Positions 1 through 8,496 of a stretch of 64,000 nucleotides of DNA are shown here, one piece after another. The translations under genes and the position numbers were made by a program. The notes beneath the pieces were generated by a model. The model saw nothing but the letters and a program-made list of their open reading frames with translations. It searched no databases and was not told the origin of the DNA. Positions within the stretch are counted from its first letter, which is position 1, and each line of letters starts with the position of its first letter. Origin of the DNA: Eubacterium sp. GTDB lineage: Bacteria; Bacillota; Clostridia; Lachnospirales; Lachnospiraceae. The stretch lies in contig JAFXZW010000021.1 of assembly GCA_017541035.1 (NCBI GenBank), forward strand, positions 19,287-83,286. The letters are read 5' to 3'.

Positions 1-1
1 C

Positions 2-562
2 CTGGTGGTGCTGGTTGTCGTCATGATCGTTCTGTATGTTCTCGGCAACAAGATGCAGAAGAAACAAATGGATCAAAAGGAGCAGATCAATTCTGCCGCA
101 CAGCCTGCTTCCATGTTTATCATTGATAAAAAGATCATGCCACTGCGAGAAGCAAAGCTGCCAAAATCCGTTGTTGATCAGCTTCCCAAACGTTATCAGA
201 GAGCTAAGGTTCCGGTGGTAAAGGCAAAGGTTGGCCCTCAGGTCACTACCCTGATCTGCGATGAATCGATCTACGAAGATGTTCCGAAGCATGGCGAAGT
301 AAAGGCCATGGTCAGCGGAATTTACCTGGTCGGTGTAAGAACCCTTCACTCCAAGACCCGGAAGATGCAGCAGCAGGAGGAACTGGACGAAAAGGGCAGA
401 AAGAGAAAGAAGACCATGCGCGAGAAGATGATTCAGCGTCAGGCAGATTATCAGAAGCAACTGGCCGTGCAGATGGAAAACCGAAAAACCAAGGCCGAAG
501 AGAAGGAACAACGCGCCAAGGAAAAGAGAGATCGGGAAAGGGCAAAGAAAATTGTCGACTAA
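2..562 (+). CDS. Membrane-anchored basic coiled-coil protein, N-terminus outside window
   Basis: The frame is open to the left edge, so the real start is probably upstream; the first possible start inside is a GTG at 5. The first ~15 visible residues are a hydrophobic stretch (VLVVVMIVLYVLG) that reads as the end of a membrane anchor. The middle (~40-115) is a mixed polar domain, and the last ~70 residues are very rich in Lys, Arg, Glu and Gln and look helical, ending in KKIVD. The stop overlaps the next gene's TTG start by 11 bases, so the two are probably co-transcribed. I do not recognise the family. A single-pass protein with a charged cytoplasmic tail is the most that can be said. Confidence 0.6.
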   Translation: MVVLVVVMIVLYVLGNKMQKKQMDQKEQINSAAQPASMFIIDKKIMPLREAKLPKSVVDQLPKRYQRAKVPVVKAKVGPQVTTLICDESIYEDVPKHGEVKAMVSGIYLVGVRTLHSKTRKMQQQEELDEKGRKRKKTMREKMIQRQADYQKQLAVQMENRKTKAEEKEQRAKEKRDRERAKKIVD

Positions 563-1481
563 GAATAGCAGTCAGACGAAGCCGCAGAATACGAAGCCGG
601 AGTACACCGCTCCGGAATATAAGAAGGGACTGTCGCTGTTACTGGCAGCAGTTCCTCTTATTTTCGCTGTTTTTTTATCCCTCATTGCTTATTTTGCCGG
701 GATCTTTATAAGCTCCATGAATCAGAAGATCGGAACCTCCACCGTTTCTCCCGAGCTGGATGCTTCCGGAGAAGGTTGGGTTTATCTGATCCGTTATCTT
801 CTCTTTCTGATCATTTTCGGTCTCTGGTACCTCCATCTCCTGCAAAAAAATGAGCAGGAAATGATCCGTTTCCGACGCCTGCATCCGAAAAAGAAAAGTT
901 CTGTCCGTCCATCTGCAGATAAAAAGGAGTGGAATCCCGTTGCTTACTGGGGGAAAAGGCTTCCTCTTCTTCTCATTCTTGGTTATGGTCTGCAGCTCTT
1001 CGTTTCCGGGCTATTGGCCATCATCTCCATCGGCTTCCCTGACACCTTTTCCGCTTACAAGGAACTGATCCAGGCCCTGACCGGCACCGGAGTGGACATC
1101 AAAACCTTTCTGTCAGTTGCTTTTCTGGCTCCCATTGCCGAGGAACTCCTCTTCCGGGGTGTCTGTTACACCTACGCCGAGCGTGCTCTTCCCGTAAACG
1201 GTGCCATTATTTTTCAGGCTGTGCTTTTCGGCATTTACCACGGAAATCTGATCCAGTTCATTTATGCTACTCTGATGGGGGTTCTTTTGGGATTTCTGCG
1301 GAAACAGTCCGGAAGTGTCATTCCCGGCATTGTACTCCACATGATCATTAATATTTCCTGTTATCTTGTTCCGGCCGCCTGGCTGGAAACAGTCCCGAAG
1401 GCTGCCGTGATCACCGCAGTCTCACTCATTGTGATCATCCCCTGCTGCATAATACTTCTGAAAAAAGAACGTCGTAGATAG
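552..1481 (+). CDS. CPBP-family intramembrane metalloprotease
   Basis: A 309-residue multi-spanning membrane protein with the three CPBP (Abi/CAAX protease) motifs in order: EELLFRG with paired Glu at 197-198, His230 in YHGN, and His263 in LHMIIN. In the family these residues bind the catalytic metal inside the membrane. Hydrophobic segments lie around 27-52, 78-97, 137-162, 183-200, 216-246 and 280-303, and a Lys-rich loop at 108-125. The start is a TTG overlapping the end of the preceding gene; no ATG occurs before residue 56, so the TTG is preferred. Bacterial members mature peptides or lipoproteins or act in bacteriocin self-immunity; nothing nearby identifies a substrate. A terminator follows at once. 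Confidence 0.85.
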   Translation: MSTKNSSQTKPQNTKPEYTAPEYKKGLSLLLAAVPLIFAVFLSLIAYFAGIFISSMNQKIGTSTVSPELDASGEGWVYLIRYLLFLIIFGLWYLHLLQKNEQEMIRFRRLHPKKKSSVRPSADKKEWNPVAYWGKRLPLLLILGYGLQLFVSGLLAIISIGFPDTFSAYKELIQALTGTGVDIKTFLSVAFLAPIAEELLFRGVCYTYAERALPVNGAIIFQAVLFGIYHGNLIQFIYATLMGVLLGFLRKQSGSVIPGIVLHMIINISCYLVPAAWLETVPKAAVITAVSLIVIIPCCIILLKKERRR

Positions 1482-1514
1482 AAATGGCCATCCACTTCAT
1501 GGTGTGGTAATGAA

Positions 1515-1560
1515 AACAGGATCGCTTCCTTCGTCAGTCGGAAACGATCCTGTTATTTTT
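1515..1560. terminator. Convergent terminator between CPBP gene and ddl
   Basis: A 10-bp perfect stem (AACAGGATCG at 1515-1524 with CGATCCTGTT at 1545-1554) is followed on the plus strand by ATTTTTTATC. It lies between two converging genes and could serve both; the plus-strand T-run is the better one. Confidence 0.8.
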
Positions 1561-2609
1561 TATCTTTCCTCAGCCATACGTATCAGCTCAACCACATATT
1601 CCTTCATCGGGTGCCCCGCACGATCCATGAGCATGGGATACATGCTGATGGGCGTATGTCCAGGGATGGTATTGATCTCATTGAAAACGATACGATTGGT
1701 ACCTTCTTCCAGGAAGAAATCCACACGGCTGAAACCAAAGCCATCACAGGCGCGGTAGATTGCTACCGCCTTTTCCCGGAATTCCTCCAGTTTACCCTCC
1801 GGCAGTTCCGGATCAAGGACGGTTCTGGAATCCTCATTGTGATATTTTGCATCGAAATCGTAGAATTCGGCTGCAGAAATGATTTCTCCGACTCCGGTTG
1901 CAAAACAGCTTTCGTCATGACCGAAGACCGCACATTCGATCTCCCTTCCTACGATTGCTTCTTCCACAAGGATCTTACTGTCATGCTCCGCTGCCAGCTT
2001 AAGGCCTGAGATCAATTCATTTCTGTCATGCGCCTTGGTGATACCCATGGAGGAACCCGCATTGGAGGGCTTTACAAAAACCGGATAGGGATACGCTGCT
2101 TCCACCTTTGCCACAACGGCATCCATATCCTCCAGCTCATAGGATCTGACCGGAACATATCCCGCCTGGTCAATTCCCAGTCTTCCCACTACCACTTTCG
2201 TGAAAAACTTATCCATGGTAATGGCACCTGACAGATTTCCGCAACCCACATAGGGAAGGTTGGCCATCTCAAAAAGTCCCTGAATGGTACCGTCCTCGCC
2301 CCAAAGGCCGTGAAGCACCGGGAACGCAACATCGATATGCAGCTTCTCAAAATGGTTTCCTTCCATGATGATCAGTGTCCGGTCGGTTTCCGGTGAGATC
2401 ACTGCATGCACAGTGCTTTTCGTCCAGCTCCCGTCCTCCATGGAGGTTATGGTCGGTGCCAGCAGCCATTCTCCGGACTTGGTGATCCCGATCAGGACTT
2501 TATCAAACTGATCTCCTGGGATGGCTCTTGCGACGGTAGCCGCTGATACGATAGACACTCCGTGCTCGGAGGATCTTCCTCCGAAAATGATACATACTCT
2601 CTTTTTCAT
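1560..2609 (-). CDS. ddl: D-alanine--D-alanine ligase
   Basis: A 349-residue ATP-grasp ligase that joins two D-alanines for the peptidoglycan stem peptide, in the cytoplasm. It shows the N-terminal FGGRSSEHGVS signature, HGLWGEDGTIQG, the ATP-grasp core VKPSNAGSSMGI and the C-terminal metal site NEINTIPGHT. The omega loop reads FYDFDAKYHN, keeping the Lys-Tyr pair of D-Ala-D-Ala ligases rather than the residues of VanA-type D-lactate ligases, so normal vancomycin-sensitive precursors are expected. The ATG is preceded by GAGGAAGG at good spacing. It stands alone on the minus strand, 93 bases beyond the comF-like gene, and ends at the shared terminator. Confidence 0.97.
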   Translation of the reverse strand: MKKRVCIIFGGRSSEHGVSIVSAATVARAIPGDQFDKVLIGITKSGEWLLAPTITSMEDGSWTKSTVHAVISPETDRTLIIMEGNHFEKLHIDVAFPVLHGLWGEDGTIQGLFEMANLPYVGCGNLSGAITMDKFFTKVVVGRLGIDQAGYVPVRSYELEDMDAVVAKVEAAYPYPVFVKPSNAGSSMGITKAHDRNELISGLKLAAEHDSKILVEEAIVGREIECAVFGHDESCFATGVGEIISAAEFYDFDAKYHNEDSRTVLDPELPEGKLEEFREKAVAIYRACDGFGFSRVDFFLEEGTNRIVFNEINTIPGHTPISMYPMLMDRAGHPMKEYVVELIRMAEER

Positions 2610-2702
2610 TTTTCCTTCCTCTATCCGATTGTTGTTCTGATTTTACTGTCGGATCTCATTTTTACCGCATACTCTGAACCGGGTGCAAACCCCCGCGTGG
2701 GA

Positions 2703-3398
2703 TCAGCAACAGACCGTGGTCAGGTAAACCCTCTCTGCTCCTGCACCCAAAAGAACCTCCGTACAGGCATCCGCCGTTGCTCCCGTTGTATATATGTCAT
2801 CCACCAGAAGCACCACACGAGGAGGAGGTTTCCTCCCCGGTTGAAATGCCGATCTGAGATTGATAAACCTTTCCTCACGGGATAATTTTTTCTGTGCCTT
2901 TGTGGACTCTCCACGGATCAGGCATTCCGTTTCCAGAGGAATACCCGTTTCCCGTGACACCGCCTCCGCAATCAGCTCCGCCTGATTATAGCCTCTTTCT
3001 CTCAGTCTTTTTTTATGCACCGGTACCGGAATGATCCCCCCAATCCTCAAACTGCTCCACTCTCGCCCGAACTGAATGGCAAGCTGTTCACCGTAGAAGG
3101 AAGCATATTCCGCTCGTCCCCGGTATTTCATCGCAGCCATGGCGTCCGATACCGGAGGCACATAGTGGAGTAACGGAAAACCTTTTTCAAAGCTGTGTTT
3201 TCTTTTTCTGCAATCTCCGCAATACTCCGTTTCCGGATCTTCCACAGTCTTCCCGCACCGATAACACCTCGGTTCTCTCACAAAGGAAAGCAGCCTTTTG
3301 CAGTTATGACACAGGCCTTTTTCCTCAGACGTCAGCAGACCGTCACAGACTGCACAACGGGGAGGAAAGAGCAGATCAAGACTCTTCTTCCATACCAT
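2703..3398 (-). CDS. comF: ComF-family phosphoribosyltransferase-like protein
   Basis: About 231 residues. The N-terminus has a zinc-ribbon arrangement of cysteine pairs (CAVC, CHNC, CYRC, CGDC), and the C-terminal half is a PRTase fold ending with VLLVDDIYTTGATADAC, the phosphoribosyl-pyrophosphate binding loop. This is the ComFC/GntX architecture; ComF proteins help natural transformation by acting in single-strand DNA uptake inside the cell, though many non-competent bacteria have them. I chose the ATG at 3398 (MVWKKSLDLLFPPRC), since family members begin just before the first CxxC. This start overlaps the end of recD2 by 23 bases, fitting translational coupling. An upstream in-frame start at 3452 would add 18 unlikely residues. 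Confidence 0.9.
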   Translation of the reverse strand: MVWKKSLDLLFPPRCAVCDGLLTSEEKGLCHNCKRLLSFVREPRCYRCGKTVEDPETEYCGDCRKRKHSFEKGFPLLHYVPPVSDAMAAMKYRGRAEYASFYGEQLAIQFGREWSSLRIGGIIPVPVHKKRLRERGYNQAELIAEAVSRETGIPLETECLIRGESTKAQKKLSREERFINLRSAFQPGRKPPPRVVLLVDDIYTTGATADACTEVLLGAGAERVYLTTVCC

Positions 3399-5655
3399 AC
3401 AGCTCCTCCAGTCTGAGACGCAGACCTGTATACCTTTTTTGCTCGCTTTCATTATCGATCATTCGGTTCACCATGGAAAGATTTCCCACAAGTACAACCA
3501 TGGTTCTGGCCCGTGTCACTGCGGTATAAAAAAGGTTTCGTGTCAGAAGCTTGTCCGTACCCGAGTAAAGCGGCATGACGACCGCCGGATACTCGCTTCC
3601 CTGGGATTTATGAACGGTTACGGCAAAGGCGTGTTCCAGCTCCTCCAGCATGGAGAAAGGATAGCTGGCTTCCCGCCCGTCATCAAAGCGGATTTCCATT
3701 TTCTCATCAAAAGAATTGATCGTGACAATGTGCCCCATGTCACCATTGAAGACACCCACTCCCTCCTCCTGAATGAAATGATTATCTTCCATGGGAGGGA
3801 TGCGCCATTCCAGTTTATAATTATTCCGGATCTGCATGATCTTGTCGCCCTCGCGGAAGATCACATCTCCATATGTCTTTTCCCGTTTCGTGGCAGCCGG
3901 CGGATTCAGGGCCTCCTGAAGCCGACGGTTAAGGGCTTCCACACCCAACTCATATTTCCGCATGGGGGTCAGAACCTGGATATCCTCCGTGGCAACACCC
4001 AGATACTGCGGCAGGTTGCGGGTCAGAAGCTCACAGATTTCCCGGATCACAGCTTCCGGTCCGTTCCTCGGAATATAGAAGAAATCACTGCTCCGATTGT
4101 GGAATTCCAGATGTTCTCCGTTTTTGATCCTGTGAGCATTGCTGACGATCTCACTCTTCTCAGACTGTCGGAAGATCGTAGACAGGGTTGTTACGGGGAA
4201 ACATCTGCTGGCAATAATATCATGAAGAACATTTCCCGCGCCTACCGATGGCAGCTGATCCGTATCTCCCACAAGGATCAGGCGGGTTCCTGCAGGAACA
4301 GCCATGAGCAGAGAATGCATCAGGCCGGCGTCGATCATGGATGCCTCATCGATGATCACTGCATCACATTCCAGCGGATGCTCTTCATTTCTGGCAAAAT
4401 AACTTTTTCTTTTATTCTCAGGATCCGGCTCTCCGTTGAATTCCAGAAGCCGGTGGATGGTTCTGGCCGGTGCGCCCGTGGATTCCCTGATTCTTTTTGC
4501 AGCACGTCCTGTGGGGGCAGCCAGCTCCACCTCCATGGAATTATTTTCAAAATAATGAATAATGGCATTGATTATGGTGGTCTTTCCGGTTCCCGGACCA
4601 CCCGTGATCACGGCAACTCCCGAACAGATGGCTGAGCGGACCGCCTGCTTCTGCACCGGATCCAGACTGATGGACAGCGTCTTCTCAACCACGTTGATCG
4701 CCTCCTCCAGTTCATCCTCCGGAAGCTCATAATGAATGCACAACTCCAGCAGCCTGCGGGCACATTCTGCCTCATTCACATAATTCCACCAGGGATATAC
4801 AGCCACATGCTCCCGCATTCCGGTGGAAATGTCGGCACATACATTTTTCAGCATCACCTTACGGCTCATACTAAGCTCGATCAGACGGTCATGCGCCTTT
4901 TCCGCAAAGCTGTCCCATTCCTCATCGATCATCATCATGCGGTATGTTCCCGTCAGCAGCTCATCCTCGGGAAGATAGACATGTCCCATACCCTCTGCCT
5001 GGGAAAGCATAAACATAAGAGCGGACTGAAGGCGGAAAACACTGTCCGGAGAAATGCCCATCGTCGCCGCAATCTCATCCGCACGCCGGAACCCGACGCC
5101 GGGCACATCTTCTGCCAGACGGTAGGGATTCTCCCGTAGCACCGCATAGACATCCTTTCCGTACACCTGATAGATCTTCATCGCCAGATTCGCATTGATC
5201 CCGAATTTGGAGAGATAAATGATTACTTCCTGGAATTCGTGATTTTCCTGGTAATGTACCGCGATATCCTTCGCCTTCTGCATCGAAATCCCCTTCACCT
5301 CCGAAAGCCTTTCCGGCTCTTCGGCAATGATGCGAAGAGTGTCTTCACCGAACTTCTTTACGATCCTCTTAGCCAGAACCTTTCCGATTCCCTTTACCAG
5401 GCCCGATCCCAGGTATCGTTCAATTCCTGCCGCATCCGCAGGCATGCTGATATCATAGCTTGTCACCTTGAACTGCAGGTCGTACTGGGGGTGGCTGACA
5501 TATTCTCCTTCCGCAGAAAGGAACAGGCCCTCGTAAACTGAGCCGAAGCTGCCTACGAAGACCTCCTCTCCCTCTGTGGTCTCAACAGAAAGCACAGTAT
5601 ATGCGGTTTCATCATTTCGAAAAATTATTCTTTCGATATACCCCTCTCGTACCAT
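3376..5655 (-). CDS. recD2: ATP-dependent RecD2-type DNA helicase
   Basis: A 759-residue superfamily 1B 5'-3' helicase. It begins with an OB-like N-terminal domain (~1-95), followed by helix-hairpin-helix segments (GSGLVKGIGKVLAKRIV, then LSEVKGISMQKA, then DVPGVGFRRADEIA), and then the motor: Walker A GGPGTGKTT, Walker B VIIDEASMID, LVGDTDQLPSVG, and C-terminal VTVHKSQGSEYP and TAVTRAR. This N-terminal extension marks RecD2 rather than the RecBCD subunit. RecD2 works in DNA repair and replication-fork maintenance. The ATG follows CAGGAG. It sits 21 bases downstream of the mreB-like gene and overlaps the comF-like gene, so the three look like one operon. Confidence 0.96.
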   Translation of the reverse strand: MVREGYIERIIFRNDETAYTVLSVETTEGEEVFVGSFGSVYEGLFLSAEGEYVSHPQYDLQFKVTSYDISMPADAAGIERYLGSGLVKGIGKVLAKRIVKKFGEDTLRIIAEEPERLSEVKGISMQKAKDIAVHYQENHEFQEVIIYLSKFGINANLAMKIYQVYGKDVYAVLRENPYRLAEDVPGVGFRRADEIAATMGISPDSVFRLQSALMFMLSQAEGMGHVYLPEDELLTGTYRMMMIDEEWDSFAEKAHDRLIELSMSRKVMLKNVCADISTGMREHVAVYPWWNYVNEAECARRLLELCIHYELPEDELEEAINVVEKTLSISLDPVQKQAVRSAICSGVAVITGGPGTGKTTIINAIIHYFENNSMEVELAAPTGRAAKRIRESTGAPARTIHRLLEFNGEPDPENKRKSYFARNEEHPLECDAVIIDEASMIDAGLMHSLLMAVPAGTRLILVGDTDQLPSVGAGNVLHDIIASRCFPVTTLSTIFRQSEKSEIVSNAHRIKNGEHLEFHNRSSDFFYIPRNGPEAVIREICELLTRNLPQYLGVATEDIQVLTPMRKYELGVEALNRRLQEALNPPAATKREKTYGDVIFREGDKIMQIRNNYKLEWRIPPMEDNHFIQEEGVGVFNGDMGHIVTINSFDEKMEIRFDDGREASYPFSMLEELEHAFAVTVHKSQGSEYPAVVMPLYSGTDKLLTRNLFYTAVTRARTMVVLVGNLSMVNRMIDNESEQKRYTGLRLRLEELYGMEEES

Positions 5656-5676
5656 TTTCTCCTGTTACCCTGCCGA

Positions 5677-6669
5677 TCACAGTTTTTCATCGTCGATATA
5701 TTCTACATATTTTCCTGTTCCGATAGCCACTGCCGAAAGCGGATCCTCCGCAGTAATGGTGGTGATTCCGGTCTTCTCCTCAATCAGCTTTTCCAACCCA
5801 TGCAGAAGCGCGCCGCCACCGGTCAGAACTATGCCGCGATCAGCGATATCCGCCGCCAGTTCCGGAGGTGTTTTCTCCATCACACTATGGATTGCCTCCA
5901 CGATCTGTCCCGTGGGCTCACGTAGTGCCTCCTCCGTCTCATCCGAGGTTACCAGCACCGTCTGAGGAAGACCCGTAACCAGATTCCTTCCTCTTACATC
6001 CATGGAAATGTTCTCCGGCCTCTTATAGCAGGTTCCGATATTGATCTTCACCTCCTCTGCTGTCCGGTCCCCGATGAGCAGATTATGGCGTTTCCTGATA
6101 TAGCGGATGATGGCATCATCAAAATCATCCCCCGCCACCTTGATGGACTTGCTCACAACTGCTCCCCGCATGGAGATCACAGCGATATCCGTGGTTCCGC
6201 CACCGATATCCACTACCATATTTCCCACCGGCCGGACAATGTCAATCCCGGCGCCAATGGCTGCTGCGATGGGTTCCTCAATGATGGTTACCTCACGGGC
6301 TCCCGCATTATAGGTTGCTTCCTCCACAGCCCGCTTCTCTACTTCCGTCACCCCGGAAGGTACGCATACACAGATCTTCGGACGACGTCCGAAAAAATTA
6401 CGTCCTACCGCTTTCCGGATAAAATACTTCAGCATTTTTTCCGTAGTCGTATAATCCGAAACCACCCCGTGACGGAGCGGGCGGATCGCAATAATATTTC
6501 CGGGAGTCCTTCCCAGCATCAGCCGGGCCTCCTCACCGATCTCCACAATCCTCTCCTGATCCTTATCATATGCCACAACAGAGGGTTCACTTAATACCAC
6601 TCCCTTGCCTTTAACATAAACCAGAATACTCGCTGTACCCAGGTCGATTCCGATATCAGCGCTTGCCAT
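5677..6669 (-). CDS. mreB: MreB/Mbl-family rod-shape actin homologue
   Basis: A 330-residue bacterial actin. Nucleotide-binding motifs are present: phosphate-1 loop DIGIDLGTA, VVAYD, phosphate-2 VVDIGGGTTDIAVIS, EEPIAAAIGAG, and the adenosine motif GIVLTGGGALLHG. MreB filaments lie under the membrane and guide the elongation machinery of the cell wall. The start is the ATG at 6669 (MASADIGIDLG) behind GGGAGGAAGCT; a longer frame from 6729 would overlap the upstream gene. It is not next to mreC/mreD, so it is probably one of several paralogues (Mbl or MreBH-like). It follows the output-less PAS protein gene by 13 bases, which suggests co-transcription. Confidence 0.93.
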   Translation of the reverse strand: MASADIGIDLGTASILVYVKGKGVVLSEPSVVAYDKDQERIVEIGEEARLMLGRTPGNIIAIRPLRHGVVSDYTTTEKMLKYFIRKAVGRNFFGRRPKICVCVPSGVTEVEKRAVEEATYNAGAREVTIIEEPIAAAIGAGIDIVRPVGNMVVDIGGGTTDIAVISMRGAVVSKSIKVAGDDFDDAIIRYIRKRHNLLIGDRTAEEVKINIGTCYKRPENISMDVRGRNLVTGLPQTVLVTSDETEEALREPTGQIVEAIHSVMEKTPPELAADIADRGIVLTGGGALLHGLEKLIEEKTGITTITAEDPLSAVAIGTGKYVEYIDDEKL

Positions 6670-6682
6670 AGCTTCCTCCCTG

Positions 6683-8434
6683 TTAATTCCCCGAGCTTCG
6701 CAGCAGCACGGCCGTTGCCGGCCTGCCATCCATCCATTCGATGGGGATCTCCGTTACATTATAGATCCCGCCCAGTTCGTTGATATATCTCTGCCATGTC
6801 CGGGTTTCCATCGGCTGAGACGTTTCATGGATCGTTCCGGGATAGCTTTCATAATCCTCTTTTCCTCCCGGAATCAGTCTCCGGGAATCATGCCCTGTTA
6901 TATCCATGCCCAGATGCTTCGTCATGGCTTCATTTACGAAAAGAACCTTTCCCGACTCATTCTCACGGATGAATACATCAATGGTCAGCTGGTGGAAGAT
7001 GCTGAGAAGGGTCTGAGAACCTTTCCGTCTCGCCGCCTCCATCTCGATGATCTCTGTGGTTTCCGCAAGCATTCTGCCGATCAGACGTGCGAAATGGATC
7101 TCCGAATCCGACCAGACTCTCTCCTTCCTGCTTTCCAGAAAGCACACTTTTCCCTTTTCTTCCTTCCCTGTTGAAGCCGGCATGAGCATGACCGCACGTG
7201 CCATTCCCTGGAAAACCGTGACACGCATCCGGTTCGTCATGCTTTCCTGATCGATCACACAGCCTTCCTTCCGTATCCTTTTCCATTCCTCTTCCGTAAA
7301 ATGTTCCCGCAACCTGTCCATCTGCAGAGCCGACATGGAATCATTTCCATCCGGACTCCAATGATCTCTCCGGGTAACCGTCTTCTGATCTTCCCGAAGA
7401 GAAAGTGAGAAAAAGGCATAATCCACATCCAGATGTTCTGCTGCCCGGGACAGGATCACATGAAGACGATCCTCCTCATTTCCGCGCATGACATCCTGCA
7501 GTTCAGCAAGAAGCTTCTTCTGTCGAATCTCAAATTCCAGCTGCTTCTCGATCTCAGCCTCGCTTTCACCTCTCTTCCCGGCGATCACCGCTCTCTGAAT
7601 GTATCCGGAGATCAGTTCTCCCAGGTGATACTGTTCACGGGAAGCGATACGAAGACTGGCCGTCTGGGATTTATCGTGAGCACAGAGCATCCACGTAGCA
7701 AGGTAAACTCCGTTTACTACCAACGGAACCGCAGAAACCCGGCTGTCGGGATTTCCGTCTCCAAGTTCGGAATAAACAGCCTCATCCTGCAGCATGGCTG
7801 TTCTTTTGATCGCCTCGAATATTTCCCGGTTCTCCGGCCGTTCAAACATATCGTAGTAATAACCCAGATAAGCATCCGGCCCCACCGGCTGGATCAATGC
7901 ATGTCCTTCCTGATCTACAATCGTGGAATACAATCCGTAGGCATTTGCAAAACAGCCGAAAAGCTCGCTCATCTCCTCTTCCCGGAAGACATCCTTTGTC
8001 GGAATACTCTTTCTCTCTCCTTCGTGTCTTCCGTTGTAAGCCTCTCCGTCTCCGGTCTGAACAATTTCCTGGAAGATATACTCGATCAGATAATAATCCT
8101 CATCATATTCCATGTAGAGGGATCGAATATCCACAGGCCGAACCACGCCGTCATCCCCTACCAGGCGGACATGGTAAGTAAAGTCCGTCCGCGTCTCCGC
8201 AGCCAGACTTACCGCATCAATAAAGCCGTTTCGATCCTCCGGATGAATGTAATCCTTGGGTAACCGAAATCCGCCCTGCAGGCTGGCAAGATTCATTCCC
8301 AGCTGCTGAACATTATCGGAAACGAACTCCAGCTTTGTACGGCTGACCGGTTCATTCAGCGTATATTTCATGACTACAACACAGCTCCGTGTCATCTCCA
8401 GAGCCTGTTTCAGATAATTACGGACACGGTCCAA
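6683..8434 (-). CDS. PAS/PocR-like/GAF/PAS sensory protein without output domain
   Basis: A 583-residue soluble protein with no membrane segment. By eye it contains a PAS_3-like domain (~25-135; FRLPKDYIHPEDRNGF and YHVRLVGDDGVVRPVD are typical), a PocR-like ligand domain (~150-260; MSELFGCFANAYGLYSTIVD), a short coiled coil (~285-315), a GAF-like domain (~320-460) and a second PAS domain (~475-578; VLFVNEAMTKHLGMD). It ends there: no histidine kinase, GGDEF, EAL or DNA-binding module follows. The start is a TTG at 8434 with GAGGGGG nine bases upstream. The mreB-like gene follows after 13 bases. The function is unknown; the domain limits are approximate. Confidence 0.75.
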   Translation of the reverse strand: MDRVRNYLKQALEMTRSCVVVMKYTLNEPVSRTKLEFVSDNVQQLGMNLASLQGGFRLPKDYIHPEDRNGFIDAVSLAAETRTDFTYHVRLVGDDGVVRPVDIRSLYMEYDEDYYLIEYIFQEIVQTGDGEAYNGRHEGERKSIPTKDVFREEEMSELFGCFANAYGLYSTIVDQEGHALIQPVGPDAYLGYYYDMFERPENREIFEAIKRTAMLQDEAVYSELGDGNPDSRVSAVPLVVNGVYLATWMLCAHDKSQTASLRIASREQYHLGELISGYIQRAVIAGKRGESEAEIEKQLEFEIRQKKLLAELQDVMRGNEEDRLHVILSRAAEHLDVDYAFFSLSLREDQKTVTRRDHWSPDGNDSMSALQMDRLREHFTEEEWKRIRKEGCVIDQESMTNRMRVTVFQGMARAVMLMPASTGKEEKGKVCFLESRKERVWSDSEIHFARLIGRMLAETTEIIEMEAARRKGSQTLLSIFHQLTIDVFIRENESGKVLFVNEAMTKHLGMDITGHDSRRLIPGGKEDYESYPGTIHETSQPMETRTWQRYINELGGIYNVTEIPIEWMDGRPATAVLLRSSGN

Positions 8435-8456
8435 GCTGATTCCCCCTCTTTCAAAA

Positions 8457-8490
8457 AGCAGGGACTAGAAGTCGTCCCTGCTCCCCCGGT
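8457..8490 (-). terminator. Terminator after the coiled-coil gene
   Basis: A 9-bp perfect stem (AGCAGGGAC at 8457-8465 with GTCCCTGCT at 8474-8482) is followed on the minus strand by TTTTTGAAAG. It separates the coiled-coil gene from the PAS/mreB/recD2 unit, whose TTG start lies 23 bases beyond. Confidence 0.75.
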
Positions 8491-8496
8491 TCTAAA

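Noticed and set aside
1560-2609. VanA/VanB-type resistance ligase
   Set aside because: The omega loop keeps Lys-Tyr as in D-Ala-D-Ala ligases, and no vanH or vanX is adjacent.
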